A DNA stretch of 64,000 nucleotides from Lacibacter sp. H407 (GCF_037892605.1 NZ_JBBKTU010000001.1:1240001-1304000), one strand, 5' to 3'; counted from the stretch's first letter, positions 36,212-45,311 are shown. Notes: generated from the letters alone by a model not told the origin. Numbers and translations: made by a program.

Positions 36212-37225
36212 CTAGATTAATCCGAACTGTGCACTCAATTCCAACATACGATCAATTGGTTTTTTTGCTGCCAATCGCAGTTCTTCATCCATTAAAATTT
36301 CAGGCATTTCATATTCCATACACAGGTAAATTTTTTCCAGTGTATTCCGTTTCATGTGCGGACAGTCGTTACATGCACATGCATTATCAGGTGGTGCGGG
36401 AATAAATGTTTTGTGTGGATTACTCTTGATCATTTGATGGAGAATACCGGTTTCTGTAGCCACAATGTATTCCTGGCTGGCATCTTTCTCTGTGTATTTC
36501 AATAACTGTGTTGTGCTTCCAATAAAATCTGCCAGCTTCAATACAGGTTCCTCACATTCAGGATGTGCAATTACTTTCGCTTGCGGGTGGCGAATTTTAA
36601 GCTTCGTAATTTTTTCAACACTGAATATTTCATGTACCATACAGGCACCATTCCACAACACCATGTTGCGGCCCGTTACTTTGTTGATGTAAGCACCTAA
36701 ATTTTTATCGGGCGCAAAAATGATTTTCTGTTCTGCCGGTAAGCTTTCTACAATTTTTTGTGCATTGCTGCTGGTGCAAATAATATCGCTCAGGGCTTTT
36801 ATACCGGCACTGCAGTTGATGTAAGAAATCACAAGATGATCCGGATGCTTTTGCTTGAACTGCTCAAACAGAGGCGGCGGACAACTGTCGCTGAGTGAAC
36901 AACCTGCTTTCAGATCAGGGATCACTACTTTTTTCGTTGGGTTGAGGATCTTGGCAGTTTCAGCCATGAAATGCACGCCGGCAAAAACAATGATATCAGC
37001 ATCCGTTTTTTCAGCTTTCTGTGCCAAGCCTAAACTATCGCCGATGTAATCGGCCACATCCTGAATATCGGGCTCCTGGTAGTAGTGCGCCAGAATAATT
37101 GCATTTTTTTCTTTTTTGAGCCGCTCAATTTCAGCGAACAGATCTAATTCCGGATCCAGCTCAATATTTAAAAATCCATTTTTTTCTATGTTTATCTTTG
37201 GATCAGTTACAAGCATTGTGTTCAT
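36212..37225 (-). CDS. nadA: quinolinate synthase A
   Basis: Encodes 337 residues from the ATG at 37225 (a GTG codon precedes it). The three cysteines that hold the [4Fe-4S] cluster are expected in SCPP ([10 protein letters not shown] block or INCSAG), GAC (WNGACMVHE) and the C-terminal [11 protein letters not shown]. Other family blocks are [41 protein letters not shown] and HPECEEPV. It condenses iminoaspartate with dihydroxyacetone phosphate to quinolinate, the de novo NAD precursor. nadB and nadC are not neighbours; the nadD fragment at the right edge is far away. The gene-free region upstream starts right here. Confidence 0.95.
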   Translation of the reverse strand: MNTMLVTDPKINIEKNGFLNIELDPELDLFAEIERLKKEKNAIILAHYYQEPDIQDVADYIGDSLGLAQKAEKTDADIIVFAGVHFMAETAKILNPTKKVVIPDLKAGCSLSDSCPPPLFEQFKQKHPDHLVISYINCSAGIKALSDIICTSSNAQKIVESLPAEQKIIFAPDKNLGAYINKVTGRNMVLWNGACMVHEIFSVEKITKLKIRHPQAKVIAHPECEEPVLKLADFIGSTTQLLKYTEKDASQEYIVATETGILHQMIKSNPHKTFIPAPPDNACACNDCPHMKRNTLEKIYLCMEYEMPEILMDEELRLAAKKPIDRMLELSAQFGLI

Positions 37226-37820
37226 CACGCTTTGTTTAAATTTGATTCGAAACTATGCTAAATTTTTTTAGCTGTTTTGCCGTAGTATATCTTAATAGAT
37301 ATCTATTTATTTAATAAACTACTATTACTATGTATGTGAATTCGTGGATATCTGCTTTGTCAATTGTTTTGCAAAGTTAGTAATGACAGTTTTATTCACA
37401 TCAATTCCCATTTCATCCACATTGGTATATGCGGCAGCAGTAAGCAAACAAGCCTGTTGTTCACAACTGTGGATTCAAAAAACGTTGTACAACTAACATA
37501 CTCAATTCTGTTTTTTGTTGTGTTAGCCGGGAGGGGATAAACAGGGGTTTGTAAACGTGGTTTTGGAAGCCTAACCCAACTTCAACAGATGTCAACGAAC
37601 CATTCACGAACTTATGCCAGCTAAATTGGCGCATATCCACAGCTTTTGATGGTTATTAACAGGGCTATTGTGAATTGATAAATCTGATTTTTGAAACATC
37701 CCACCCCATCTTTTCTAAAACCTTTACCCTGTGCAGATTACGGGAGTTTTCCACAATTTGTTCAAACCTCTTTTTCCCCCTATTTTTGCCGCTCACTTTT
37801 ATAACGTACAATATACTATT
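37226..37820. other. candidate chromosomal replication origin (oriC)
   Basis: This is the longest gene-free stretch in the window. It has an A/T-rich block (about 37250-37335) next to a cluster of DnaA-box-like 9-mers: TTATTCACA (37392, exact TTATNCACA), TCATCCACA (37413), TTGTTCACA (37457), ATATCCACA (37633), TTATTAACA (37653) and TTTTCCACA (37747), plus weaker inverted matches such as TGTGGATTC (37468) and CGTGGATAT (37343). My own rough expectation for boxes with at most one mismatch in 600 bp on both strands is about one. No gene, tRNA or riboswitch was recognised. Origins of Bacteroidota often lie apart from dnaA, so this is plausible but unproven. Confidence 0.45.
37757..37788 (+). promoter_or_regulatory. 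promoter of the SurA/PpiD-like gene
   Basis: TTTG at 37757-37760 and TATTTTTG at 37781-37788 are exactly 20 bp apart, a textbook Bacteroidota -33/-7 pair. The expected start at about 37793 leaves a leader of about 28 nt. The -33 element adjoins the TTTTCCACA box at 37747-37755. Confidence 0.75.
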
Positions 37821-39944
37821 ATGTCGATTATTCAGCAGATTCGTGAAAAGTATGCAGCCGTGAGCATTGCTGTGATTGCTTTGAGCCTTATCGGATTTAT
37901 TCTTACAGATTACTTTGCCGGCCGTGGCAGTGGTGCCGGTTCGCAACCTTCTTCCATTGGTACGGTAAACGGAAAAGATATTGATATTACCGTTTTTAAT
38001 GACCGTTTGACGGAGATGGAAAACGGATATCGCCAGCAGGGAATGGATGTAAATGATGAAATGCGTCAGCAATTGATCGATATGTTGTGGACGAACGAAA
38101 TTGAAGAAACCATTCTTACAGCTGAATATGAGAAGCTTGGTTTAACGTTTTCCGGCGCTGATCTCAACGATGCGTTGTATGGTAATAACCCACCACCTGT
38201 ATTGGCACAACAATTCAAAGATCAACAAACAGGTGCATACGATGCAAATGCTGCCCGCCAGTTTATCAATTCGATGCGTAGTAAAAAAGCGAACGATCCG
38301 CAGCGCATGTATGTAGAGCGGAATATTATCGATTACCTTATTCAAAATGGTTTACGTACCAAGTACGGAGCCTTACTCGCAGGTAGTGCGTTTTATCCAA
38401 AATGGTTAAGTGATAAAGATCTCACCGATCAAAGCAGCATCGCTTCAATCAGCTATGTAGCTATTCCTTATACTACGATCAGTGATAGTGCAGTAAAAGT
38501 GACGGATGAAGATATTAATGCGTATGTACGTAAACATAAAAACGAATTTAAGCAGGAAGAAAGCCGTGCTATTTCATATGTAATATTTGATGCTGCTCCT
38601 AATAAGGCTGATTCAAATTTTGCGTTAACAGAAGTAAACAAGCAATATGCAGCGTTTGCAGCTTCAACAGATCCGGCTCAGTTTCTGGTAGCTAACAACT
38701 CTACTACTGCTTATTATGATGGTTTTGTATTGAAATCAAGTCTCCAGGTACCCAATGCAGATTCAATTCGCAATCTGCCTGTTGGTGGAGTGTTTGGACC
38801 TTATCAGGATGCCGGCAATTATGTAATTGCGAAAATGATCGCAAAGCGTGAAATGCCCGATTCAGTTAAGAGTCGCCATATTTTAATTGGAACAAGAGAT
38901 CCGCAAAGCGGACAGGTAATTATGGATGACAGTACTGCAAAAGCAAAAGCAGATAGTATTGCCGGTGCAATTGCAAATGGTGCTGACTTTAAAACATTGG
39001 CTGCACAGTTTTCTACCGATCCTGGTAGTAAGGATAAAGGTGGGGAGTATGAATTTTCTTCACAGCAGTTTGGCAGCATTGCCAAAGAGTTTGCCGAATT
39101 TATTTTCTACAATCCAAAAGGAACAAAAAAAGTAGTGAAGACCGATTTCGGTTATCATGTAATGGAAGTGTTGGAACAAAAGAAAATAGAACCAGCCTAT
39201 AAAATTGCCTACTTCTCAAAAACGGTTGAGCCGAGTGATGAAACCATCAGTGCAGCAAGCACTGCAGCAGCGCAGTTTGCAGCAGAAAGCCGCAATGCAA
39301 AACAATTTGAAGCAGCAGTAACGTCGAAGAAACTTGTGCCACGTGTAGCAGAAGTTCGTCCGAACGATTATACCATTATTGGATTGGGAAGTGCCCGCAG
39401 TTTGATCAAATGGGTGTATGAAAATAAAACAGGTAATGTATCAGAACCTACTAATCTCGGCGATAAGTTTATTGTAGCATTGATCGCTGAATCAAAAGAA
39501 GAGGGTTTACCTGATGCTAAAACAGCACGCATTCAGGTTGAAAGTATTATCCGTAATCAGAAGAAGGCTGCAGAGATCATTGGGAAAATTGGAAATAACA
39601 GAGATCTTGGTGCCATTGCCACAGCATTTAAAACAAACGTGTTGAATGCAGATAGTATTTCTTATTTCTCTCCGTTTATTCCAGGTATAGGTATGGAGCC
39701 AAAATTAACCGGTGCAGCATTTAACCCGGCAGTAAAAGGAAAAGTAAGCGAACCGATTCCGGGCAATAGTGCAGTGTACGTGATCAACACTACCAATGTT
39801 GGTTTGATGCCGGCGGGTAATGCTGACTATAGCGGTCGTCGTATGCAAATGGAACAGGGTATGAAGCAGAATGGACCAAATGCTGCCTTACAGGCCTTAA
39901 CAAAAGCAGCCACGGTAAAAGACAGAAGAATCAAGTTTTATTAA
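37821..39944 (+). CDS. membrane-anchored peptidyl-prolyl isomerase, SurA/PpiD type
   Basis: Encodes 707 residues from the ATG at 37821 (MSIIQQIREKYAAVSIAVIALSLIGFILTDYF), which starts with a basic patch and a single membrane helix, so the bulk is periplasmic and anchored. A SurA-N like chaperone part (about 45-210) precedes a parvulin rotamase domain (about 345-450: SRHILIG, ADFKTLAAQFSTDPGSKDKGGEYEF, FGYHVMEVLEQ). A second rotamase-like segment follows (about 480-700). The protein assists folding of outer-membrane and exported proteins. In Bacteroidota this long form is common and may be essential. It has its own promoter and terminator. Confidence 0.9.
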   Translation: MSIIQQIREKYAAVSIAVIALSLIGFILTDYFAGRGSGAGSQPSSIGTVNGKDIDITVFNDRLTEMENGYRQQGMDVNDEMRQQLIDMLWTNEIEETILTAEYEKLGLTFSGADLNDALYGNNPPPVLAQQFKDQQTGAYDANAARQFINSMRSKKANDPQRMYVERNIIDYLIQNGLRTKYGALLAGSAFYPKWLSDKDLTDQSSIASISYVAIPYTTISDSAVKVTDEDINAYVRKHKNEFKQEESRAISYVIFDAAPNKADSNFALTEVNKQYAAFAASTDPAQFLVANNSTTAYYDGFVLKSSLQVPNADSIRNLPVGGVFGPYQDAGNYVIAKMIAKREMPDSVKSRHILIGTRDPQSGQVIMDDSTAKAKADSIAGAIANGADFKTLAAQFSTDPGSKDKGGEYEFSSQQFGSIAKEFAEFIFYNPKGTKKVVKTDFGYHVMEVLEQKKIEPAYKIAYFSKTVEPSDETISAASTAAAQFAAESRNAKQFEAAVTSKKLVPRVAEVRPNDYTIIGLGSARSLIKWVYENKTGNVSEPTNLGDKFIVALIAESKEEGLPDAKTARIQVESIIRNQKKAAEIIGKIGNNRDLGAIATAFKTNVLNADSISYFSPFIPGIGMEPKLTGAAFNPAVKGKVSEPIPGNSAVYVINTTNVGLMPAGNADYSGRRMQMEQGMKQNGPNAALQALTKAATVKDRRIKFY

Positions 39945-39967
39945 TTTTTTAAGCATCGAATAACAGG

Positions 39968-39996
39968 TGGGCATAACGGAAGTTATGCCCATTTTT
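39968..39996 (+). terminator. terminator of the SurA/PpiD-like gene
   Basis: TGGGCATAAC and GTTATGCCCA form a perfect 10-bp stem around a GGAA tetraloop, followed by five T. It lies 23 nt beyond the stop. Confidence 0.9.
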
Positions 39997-40104
39997 ATGC
40001 ACAGTAGTTTTACGATAGAAAGAATGAAAAAACACGTGCCTGATACATGGTAAAAAGGGAAGTTGCATATTTGAAGTAATTTTACTATCTCAATATAAAA
40101 TAGT

Positions 40105-40623
40105 ATGAGCAGTGTGATAGTAAATAAAGTAGCAGAAAGTGCGTTGCAAACCATCGACCTTGAAGCCTGGATACCAACCGAAGAGCCCGTAGTGTTTGAT
40201 CTGAAAGATTTTCTTTTCATGGGATTGATCGTAAAAGAAAAAGAATTCAGAGCATCACTGCAACAAACAGATACCAGTGTATTTAATGGCAAGGTTGTGT
40301 TGGTTACCTGCAGTGCTGATGCCATTATTCCTATGTGGGCCTATATGCTGGTTGGAGCCTTATTGCAGCCGGTAGCAAAAGAAGTGGTATTGGCATCAAA
40401 AGAAGAATGGAAAAAACGAAAGTTATTAGAAGCAATTGCGGCACTGGATATTTCTACTTACCAAGACCAGCGTGTAGTAATCAAAGGATGTGGGGACGAA
40501 CCAATTCCCGAAGCAGCATATCTTGAAATTACCAGCCGGTTACGACCTGTAGCGAAAAGCATTATGTACGGCGAACCATGCAGCACTGTTCCAATTTTTA
40601 AACAACCAAAACCAACTGCGTAA
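40105..40623 (+). CDS. DUF2480 family protein
   Basis: Encodes 172 residues. The family opening VNKVAESALQTIDLEAW and the signature blocks DLKDFLFMGLIVKEKEFRASL, DAIIPMWAYMLVGALLQPVAKEV and VVIKGCGDEPIPEAAYLEIT make the call safe. DUF2480 proteins are nearly restricted to Bacteroidota and have no known function. Cytosolic, no signal peptide. Six bases after its stop a small gene begins on the same strand, so the two are probably one operon. Confidence 0.85.
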   Translation: MSSVIVNKVAESALQTIDLEAWIPTEEPVVFDLKDFLFMGLIVKEKEFRASLQQTDTSVFNGKVVLVTCSADAIIPMWAYMLVGALLQPVAKEVVLASKEEWKKRKLLEAIAALDISTYQDQRVVIKGCGDEPIPEAAYLEITSRLRPVAKSIMYGEPCSTVPIFKQPKPTA

Positions 40624-40629
40624 AACTCA

Positions 40630-40971
40630 GTGCCACTCAACGACTTTCGTAACTACCACCCTTACCGGCTCACTCCCAGGCAACGAAAGTTCCTCAAGCA
40701 GTGGGAAAAACGACGGGAGATTCCGAGGTGGAAATATATTGTCTATCACGGTGTGTTACGGGAGGGATTGATCTGTATGCTCATCATCAAGTTGCTGCAG
40801 TTTGTGTTTGATCCGCAGGCGTTTTCCGGCTTTTATTTCAATGCAATGGGTATTGTATTTCTTGTACTTGAAATTTGTTTCTGGTTAGGCGGCGGCGGTA
40901 TCATTGGTTGGTTTAAGCACCGCAGCTTTGAAACAGAATATGAAATGCTCAAAAGCATGGAGCATTTTTAA
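40630..40971 (+). CDS. small membrane protein with GTG start
   Basis: Encodes 113 residues starting with GTG at 40630, 6 nt beyond the DUF2480 stop. A basic N-terminus (RQRKFLKQWEKRREIPRWKYIVYHG) is followed by two membrane helices (VLREGLICMLIIKLLQFVF and AMGIVFLVLEICFWLGGGGIIGWF) and a short C-terminal tail. No family was recognised. Translational coupling with the upstream gene is likely because of the short spacing and weak start codon. It runs to within 2 nt of the convergent gene's stop. Confidence 0.65.
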   Translation: MPLNDFRNYHPYRLTPRQRKFLKQWEKRREIPRWKYIVYHGVLREGLICMLIIKLLQFVFDPQAFSGFYFNAMGIVFLVLEICFWLGGGGIIGWFKHRSFETEYEMLKSMEHF

Positions 40972-40972
40972 T

Positions 40973-41491
40973 TCAATCTTCTACTTCCACGATCATCTCT
41001 ATTTCTACCGCAATATTGGAAGGAAGTGCCACCATCCCCATGGCAGCTCTTGCATGTTTTCCTTTTTCACCAAACAAAGCAACTAACAGATCACTGCAGC
41101 CATTGATCACTTTTGGATGATCTGTAAAATCGGGCAAACAGTTTACATAGCCGTTTACTTTTACAATTCGTTTTACTTTACTTAAGTCGCCACCCAAGGC
41201 ATCTTTTAATGTAGCGATAAGACTCAACGCTGCAATTTTCGCCGCTTCATATCCCTGTTCAATACTTAACTCTTTTCCCACTTTCCCTGTAACATTTGTT
41301 CCGTCTGTTTTTGATGGTCCATGGCCGGCAAGAAAGATCAGGTTACCTGTGCGTACATACTTTACATAATTCGCAATGGGTTTACTTACGGGAGGCAACT
41401 CCAACCCAAGTTGTTTTATTTTTTCATCAACCGTTTGTGCATGGAGTGATAGCGAAGAACAAATGAACAGCAGCACGATAAAATATTTCAT
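40973..41491 (-). CDS. exported RidA/YjgF family protein
   Basis: Encodes 172 residues with a signal peptide (MKYFIVLLFICSSLSLHAQ). The mature part is a RidA-like fold: KPIANYVKYVRTGNLIFLAGHGP, GYEAAKIAALSLIATLKDALGGDLSKVKRIVKVNGYVN, and the closing GKHARAAMGMVALPSNIAVEIEMIVEVED, where the Arg of ARAAMG corresponds to the conserved substrate-binding Arg of the family. Cytosolic RidA deaminates reactive imines and enamines; an exported version should act on a different, periplasmic, substrate. It is 29 nt downstream of corA on the same strand and may share its transcript. Confidence 0.8.
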   Translation of the reverse strand: MKYFIVLLFICSSLSLHAQTVDEKIKQLGLELPPVSKPIANYVKYVRTGNLIFLAGHGPSKTDGTNVTGKVGKELSIEQGYEAAKIAALSLIATLKDALGGDLSKVKRIVKVNGYVNCLPDFTDHPKVINGCSDLLVALFGEKGKHARAAMGMVALPSNIAVEIEMIVEVED

Positions 41492-41520
41492 ATCAATTTT
41501 ATTGAGTTAATAAGCAACAA

Positions 41521-42615
41521 TTAAAACCAGCCTCTCTTTCTGAAAAGATAAAGCATCACCATGGGGATAGCAATCATCATAACGCAAGCCAGATAAAAGC
41601 CCCACTTATGATGGCCATAAGGAATCACATCAAAATTCATCCCGAACATACCGCCAATTACTGTAGCCGGCGCCAGCAAACAAGTTACAATGGCCATCAC
41701 TTTCATTACTTCATTCATCTTCAGGTTGACATTACTCAAATAGAGATCGTGTAAGTTCATCATCATATCACGATAGTTCTCGGCCAGATCATTTGCCTGT
41801 ACAATATGATCATAAATATCTTTAAAATATTTTTCAGTTCGTTCTTCCAGCAAATCACTTTCACTGCGAAGAATTCCATTCACCATATCACGTACCGGTG
41901 TAATGTTTCGTTTGAGTACGATCATTTCTTTGCGTAGCTGATTAATTTTGGCGAGCGATCGTTTATTGGCGTTTCGGATAATATCTTCTTCCAGTAACTC
42001 AATTTTATCACTCAGCTTTTCCATCACCACAAAATAATTATCAACGATCATATCAATGAGTGAGTAGAAGAGATAATCGGTGCCGCTTTGCCGGATCTTA
42101 TTATTCCGGAACTGAAGTTTATCACGTAATGGATTAAACACGTCTCTTGATGCATCTTCCTGAAAACTCAACACAAATTTTTTACCGAGTACGATCGAAA
42201 TCTGTTCCGTTTCTACGGTTGATTCCTTTTCATTGAAGTAAAGCATATTCAATAAGCAAAAGATCACGCCGTCAATATCATCCATCTTGGGACGTTGGCC
42301 AATACTCAGTATATCTTCCAGCACAAGCGAGTGAATATCGAAGTGATTGCAGATCTCTTCAATATCTTTTCGCCGTATTCCGTCTACATTGATCCATGTT
42401 ACAGTTGCGGAGTTTTTATACAGGAATGCATCTTTTGCCTCTGCCAGTTTTTGCTGGTGCAGTTTTTCTGCATCGTAATCATACACATATAAGTTGATCT
42501 GTTCGGGTTCTTTCCGCTGTGGAATTACGGTTGGGTTTACGTGGAGAATACGCTTGGTGCGAAGCAGGTTCAGCGGATTTAACACAAGGTCTAAATAGGA
42601 GCTGCGTTTGGCCAT
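41521..42615 (-). CDS. corA: CorA family magnesium/cobalt transporter
   Basis: Encodes 364 residues from the ATG at 42615 (MAKRSSYLDLVLNPLNLLRTK); an in-frame ATG at 42642 would add 9 residues. The large soluble N-terminal domain has the usual INVDGIRRKDIEEICNHFDIHSLVLEDIL block, then the long helix, and two C-terminal helices with the GMN selectivity motif in FGMNFDVIPY. The C-terminus is positively charged (RKRGWF). It is a pentameric Mg2+ or Co2+ channel of the inner membrane. No Mg-sensing leader was seen upstream. Confidence 0.92.
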   Translation of the reverse strand: MAKRSSYLDLVLNPLNLLRTKRILHVNPTVIPQRKEPEQINLYVYDYDAEKLHQQKLAEAKDAFLYKNSATVTWINVDGIRRKDIEEICNHFDIHSLVLEDILSIGQRPKMDDIDGVIFCLLNMLYFNEKESTVETEQISIVLGKKFVLSFQEDASRDVFNPLRDKLQFRNNKIRQSGTDYLFYSLIDMIVDNYFVVMEKLSDKIELLEEDIIRNANKRSLAKINQLRKEMIVLKRNITPVRDMVNGILRSESDLLEERTEKYFKDIYDHIVQANDLAENYRDMMMNLHDLYLSNVNLKMNEVMKVMAIVTCLLAPATVIGGMFGMNFDVIPYGHHKWGFYLACVMMIAIPMVMLYLFRKRGWF

Positions 42616-42669
42616 AACGAAAGTTTGAACGAATTTAAACATTCATTACGCATCTTCACAAGTGTTATG

Positions 42670-42677
42670 TAGCTTTA
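42670..42677 (+). promoter_or_regulatory. -7 element 4 nt before a start codon
   Basis: TAGCTTTA matches TAnnTTTG in seven of eight positions counting the free ones. It ends 4 nt before the ATG at 42682, the same spacing as in the kdsB promoter, so the transcript may begin at or in the start codon. Confidence 0.35.
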
Positions 42678-42681
42678 AGAC

Positions 42682-43173
42682 ATGATTCGATATCTCATAA
42701 CCTTTTGCCTTGTTGCACTTGTTGTGGCCTGCAACAACGAAGCTCCCAAAGAACCCGCTTCAGCCGAAGCAACTCCTCCACAACAATGGTTTGTTACCGA
42801 TACAGTAATTGTATGGGATTGCAGCGCCGAAGACAAGGATCGTAAAAAGATCTTCTCACCCAAAGATTCTGTAACAGTACCGGAGGCATTTATTAATGGC
42901 ATCAATAAAACGTACAGCGAAATTAAAATTGAATTTGACAGGTTAACAGCCGATACGCTTTTTGTAAAAATCCCTGATGCTTCATGGTTAACCGACCGTG
43001 CCGGTAACACAGGTGCTGAACAATATCTTTCATTTGCTGCATTAAATCTTCTTGAAACAAGAGGCGTAAAATATGTGCATTTTGATTTTACAGCGGGTGT
43101 ACATGCACGGCCTTCAACCTGGAGCATGAAAGACTTCAGCGACTGGACCTTAAACCCATCATCTGTTCAATAA
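42682..43173 (+). CDS. uncharacterised lipoprotein
   Basis: Encodes 163 residues. The signal MIRYLITFCLVALVVACNN puts the lipid on Cys17. The mature part begins with a disordered Glu/Ala/Pro-rich stretch, then a compact domain with strands such as YSEIKIEFDRLTADTLFVKIP and a C-terminal region with Phe, Asp and Ala-rich sequence (AALNLLETRGVKYVHFDFTAG). Some similarity to GerMN-like folds can be argued but I would not call it. It is 5 nt upstream of the beta-lactamase-like gene and is surely co-transcribed. Confidence 0.65.
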   Translation: MIRYLITFCLVALVVACNNEAPKEPASAEATPPQQWFVTDTVIVWDCSAEDKDRKKIFSPKDSVTVPEAFINGINKTYSEIKIEFDRLTADTLFVKIPDASWLTDRAGNTGAEQYLSFAALNLLETRGVKYVHFDFTAGVHARPSTWSMKDFSDWTLNPSSVQ

Positions 43174-43178
43174 ATTGT

Positions 43179-44057
43179 ATGAAGCAATGTTTTCTTTTGT
43201 TTGCACTCCTTGTTGGAATGCAAGTTGTCTATGCACAAAAAACAGATCAGAAATTACAACGAAAAGTAGAAGAACTTATAAAAGGCTTTCAGGGTGATAT
43301 TGGAATTTATGTGAAGAGTTTGAAAACCGGAAAAGTGGTTGCTGTCAATGCAGATTCTGTTTTTCCTACTGCAAGCATGGTAAAAGTGCCCATTCTCATT
43401 GGTATTGTTGATAAGCTGAATAAAGCCGAATTAAATTATCATCAGTCGCTTTTGTACAACGATTCATTATTGTACGAAGGTGTAGATATACTTGGCTCTT
43501 TTAAAAACAACGAGAAGATCGATCTTTCAAAAGTGCTGATGTTGATGCTTACCACCAGCGATAACACGGCCAGCCTTTGGTTGCAAAGCCTCGCAGGAAC
43601 CGGAACACGTATCAACCAACTCATGGATAGTCTTGGATACAAACACACAAGAGTAAACTCAAGAACAACAGGCCGTGAAAACAATCGGACAATGTATGGT
43701 TGGGGACAAACAAGCGCTTTTGAAATGGCGAATCTGTTTGAGCGGATCTATAAGAAAGAAATTTTTAGTGACAGCAGTTGCATTCAGATGATGCGTTTGT
43801 TGGGCCGTAATTACTGGGACGAAGAAGGCCTCTCTGCTATTCCGCCAACCGTTGAAGTGTTTAGTAAAAACGGTGCAGTGAATGCCAGCCGGAGCGAAGT
43901 AATGTTAGTAAATGCGCCGCATCATCCATATGTTGTGTGTATTGTTACCAAAAACAATAAAGACCAAAGCTGGAATGCAACAAATGAAGCCTGGGCCCTT
44001 ACCAGGCAACTATCTGCACTTCTCTGGAACTATTTTGAACCAAAGATGAAACCGTAA
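43179..44057 (+). CDS. class A beta-lactamase-like serine hydrolase
   Basis: Encodes 292 residues with a signal peptide (MKQCFLLFALLVGMQVVYAQ). Motif 1 is S66-M-V-K69 in FPTASMVKVP, the acylation Ser/Lys pair; motif 2 is S127-D128-N129 in LTTSDNTAS. The omega-loop Glu is probably Glu167 in GRENNR, but the usual E-x-E-L-N context is missing. Motif 3, normally KTG or KSG, reads KNG (230-232). The fold is that of beta-lactamases, but the changed motif 3 and shortened loop make ordinary penicillin hydrolysis uncertain; the protein could be a hydrolase with another substrate or a weak lactamase. Coupled with the lipoprotein gene in front. Confidence 0.8.
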   Translation: MKQCFLLFALLVGMQVVYAQKTDQKLQRKVEELIKGFQGDIGIYVKSLKTGKVVAVNADSVFPTASMVKVPILIGIVDKLNKAELNYHQSLLYNDSLLYEGVDILGSFKNNEKIDLSKVLMLMLTTSDNTASLWLQSLAGTGTRINQLMDSLGYKHTRVNSRTTGRENNRTMYGWGQTSAFEMANLFERIYKKEIFSDSSCIQMMRLLGRNYWDEEGLSAIPPTVEVFSKNGAVNASRSEVMLVNAPHHPYVVCIVTKNNKDQSWNATNEAWALTRQLSALLWNYFEPKMKP

Positions 44058-44153
44058 CACAACACACATTAAAATTTATCGTTAAAAGCAGAGAATAAAT
44101 CCAAACTGGTATTTACTTTGAAGTAATTGAATCAACCACAAAATCCTGAATAC

Positions 44154-45299
44154 ATGAAACAACTTTTACCTATCCTCACACTTATACTCCTGCTCAGCTC
44201 CTGCGGTGGCAGTAAAAGCAGCACACGTGGCGATCAAAAAGATCTTGCCACGCTCATCAACAGATTGAATAAGAAAGGAAGCGACGAAAAAATAATTGCT
44301 GATTTGCAGGAAGTATATGGCAACGCCTATCTCAGAGCAACGCAACGGTTGGAGAACTATCGGTATGATGCTGCTCCACAAAAATGGGATAAGATCATTC
44401 CGGAACTGGAAGGATTGCATCGTATGTACGAAACCGTTAGTCAAAGCGCCTATGCTGTGCGTTTGGTAAAACCGGCAAACGTTTATCCGCAGTTGGTTGC
44501 AACGAAAGATTCTGCAGCAGCAGATTATTATGAATTCGGAAGAAGTCAATTGGCTCAACAAACACGAGAGAATAATAAAGAAGCATACTATGCCTTTCAA
44601 CGGGCACAACAATATGTTCCCAACTATCGTGATGCAAAATTGCAGATGAAGGAAGCCTTCGACCGCAGCATCATCAATGTGCTCATCAATCAAATACAAT
44701 ACGATCAGTTTGGAATGGGTGGCAACAATTGGGGATGGAATCAATACGCCAATCGTGACAGGCAGCACCAGGCAAATATTATCCGTGATCTTGGTGGACA
44801 AAATTCAACAACCAACCCTGCCCGCTTTTTTGATGAATACCAATTACGCAGCATGGGTACAGGTCCGGATCTGGTAGTAGATCTTGTTTGGAGAAATCTT
44901 CGCTTCGATCAACCGTACGATCAAACACGATCCTACAATCGCAGTAAGCAAATTGAAACAGGAAAGGATACAGCAGGTAAACCCATCTATCAAACGGTAA
45001 CTGCTACTGTTCGTGTTACACAACGATTACTCAATGCTGATGCGGATATGAATGTAATTATAACAGATGCCGTAAGCCGCAATCAGATCAAGTGGGATCG
45101 ACTTCCCTCTGAATTCAGATACAATTATGAATTTGCAACTTACACAGGCGACAGGCGTGCGTTGGAAAGTAATGATCTTACACTCATCAATCGCAGTCAA
45201 AATCAACCCTTGCCAACAAAAGAAGATGCTATGGCAGAAATGATGCAACGTATTTACAGCAATCTTGTAAGCCGCATACGAAGTACAGTAAGTTGGTAA
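44154..45299 (+). CDS. uncharacterised lipoprotein, 381 residues
   Basis: Starts at the ATG at 44154: MKQLLPILTLILLLSSCGGSKSS is a lipoprotein signal with Cys17. The mature part begins with an alpha-helical, TPR-like half (LATLINRLNKKGSDEKIIADLQEVYGNAYLRATQRLENYRYDAAPQKW; YYEFGRSQLAQQTRENNKEAYYAFQRAQQYV), then a beta-rich half with PDLVVDLVWRNLRFDQPY and ATVRVTQRLLNADADMNV. This layout suggests a surface or periplasmic scaffold protein. No family was recognised. It may belong to the operon of the preceding genes; the gap is 96 nt. Confidence 0.75.
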   Translation: MKQLLPILTLILLLSSCGGSKSSTRGDQKDLATLINRLNKKGSDEKIIADLQEVYGNAYLRATQRLENYRYDAAPQKWDKIIPELEGLHRMYETVSQSAYAVRLVKPANVYPQLVATKDSAAADYYEFGRSQLAQQTRENNKEAYYAFQRAQQYVPNYRDAKLQMKEAFDRSIINVLINQIQYDQFGMGGNNWGWNQYANRDRQHQANIIRDLGGQNSTTNPARFFDEYQLRSMGTGPDLVVDLVWRNLRFDQPYDQTRSYNRSKQIETGKDTAGKPIYQTVTATVRVTQRLLNADADMNVIITDAVSRNQIKWDRLPSEFRYNYEFATYTGDRRALESNDLTLINRSQNQPLPTKEDAMAEMMQRIYSNLVSRIRSTVSW

Positions 45300-45311
45300 A
45301 TCGAAAGGATT

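Noticed and set aside
37665-38072. Minus-strand frame of 135 codons in the candidate origin region
   Set aside because: It runs opposite the start of the SurA/PpiD-like gene, its sequence is of shadow type, and it has no family features.
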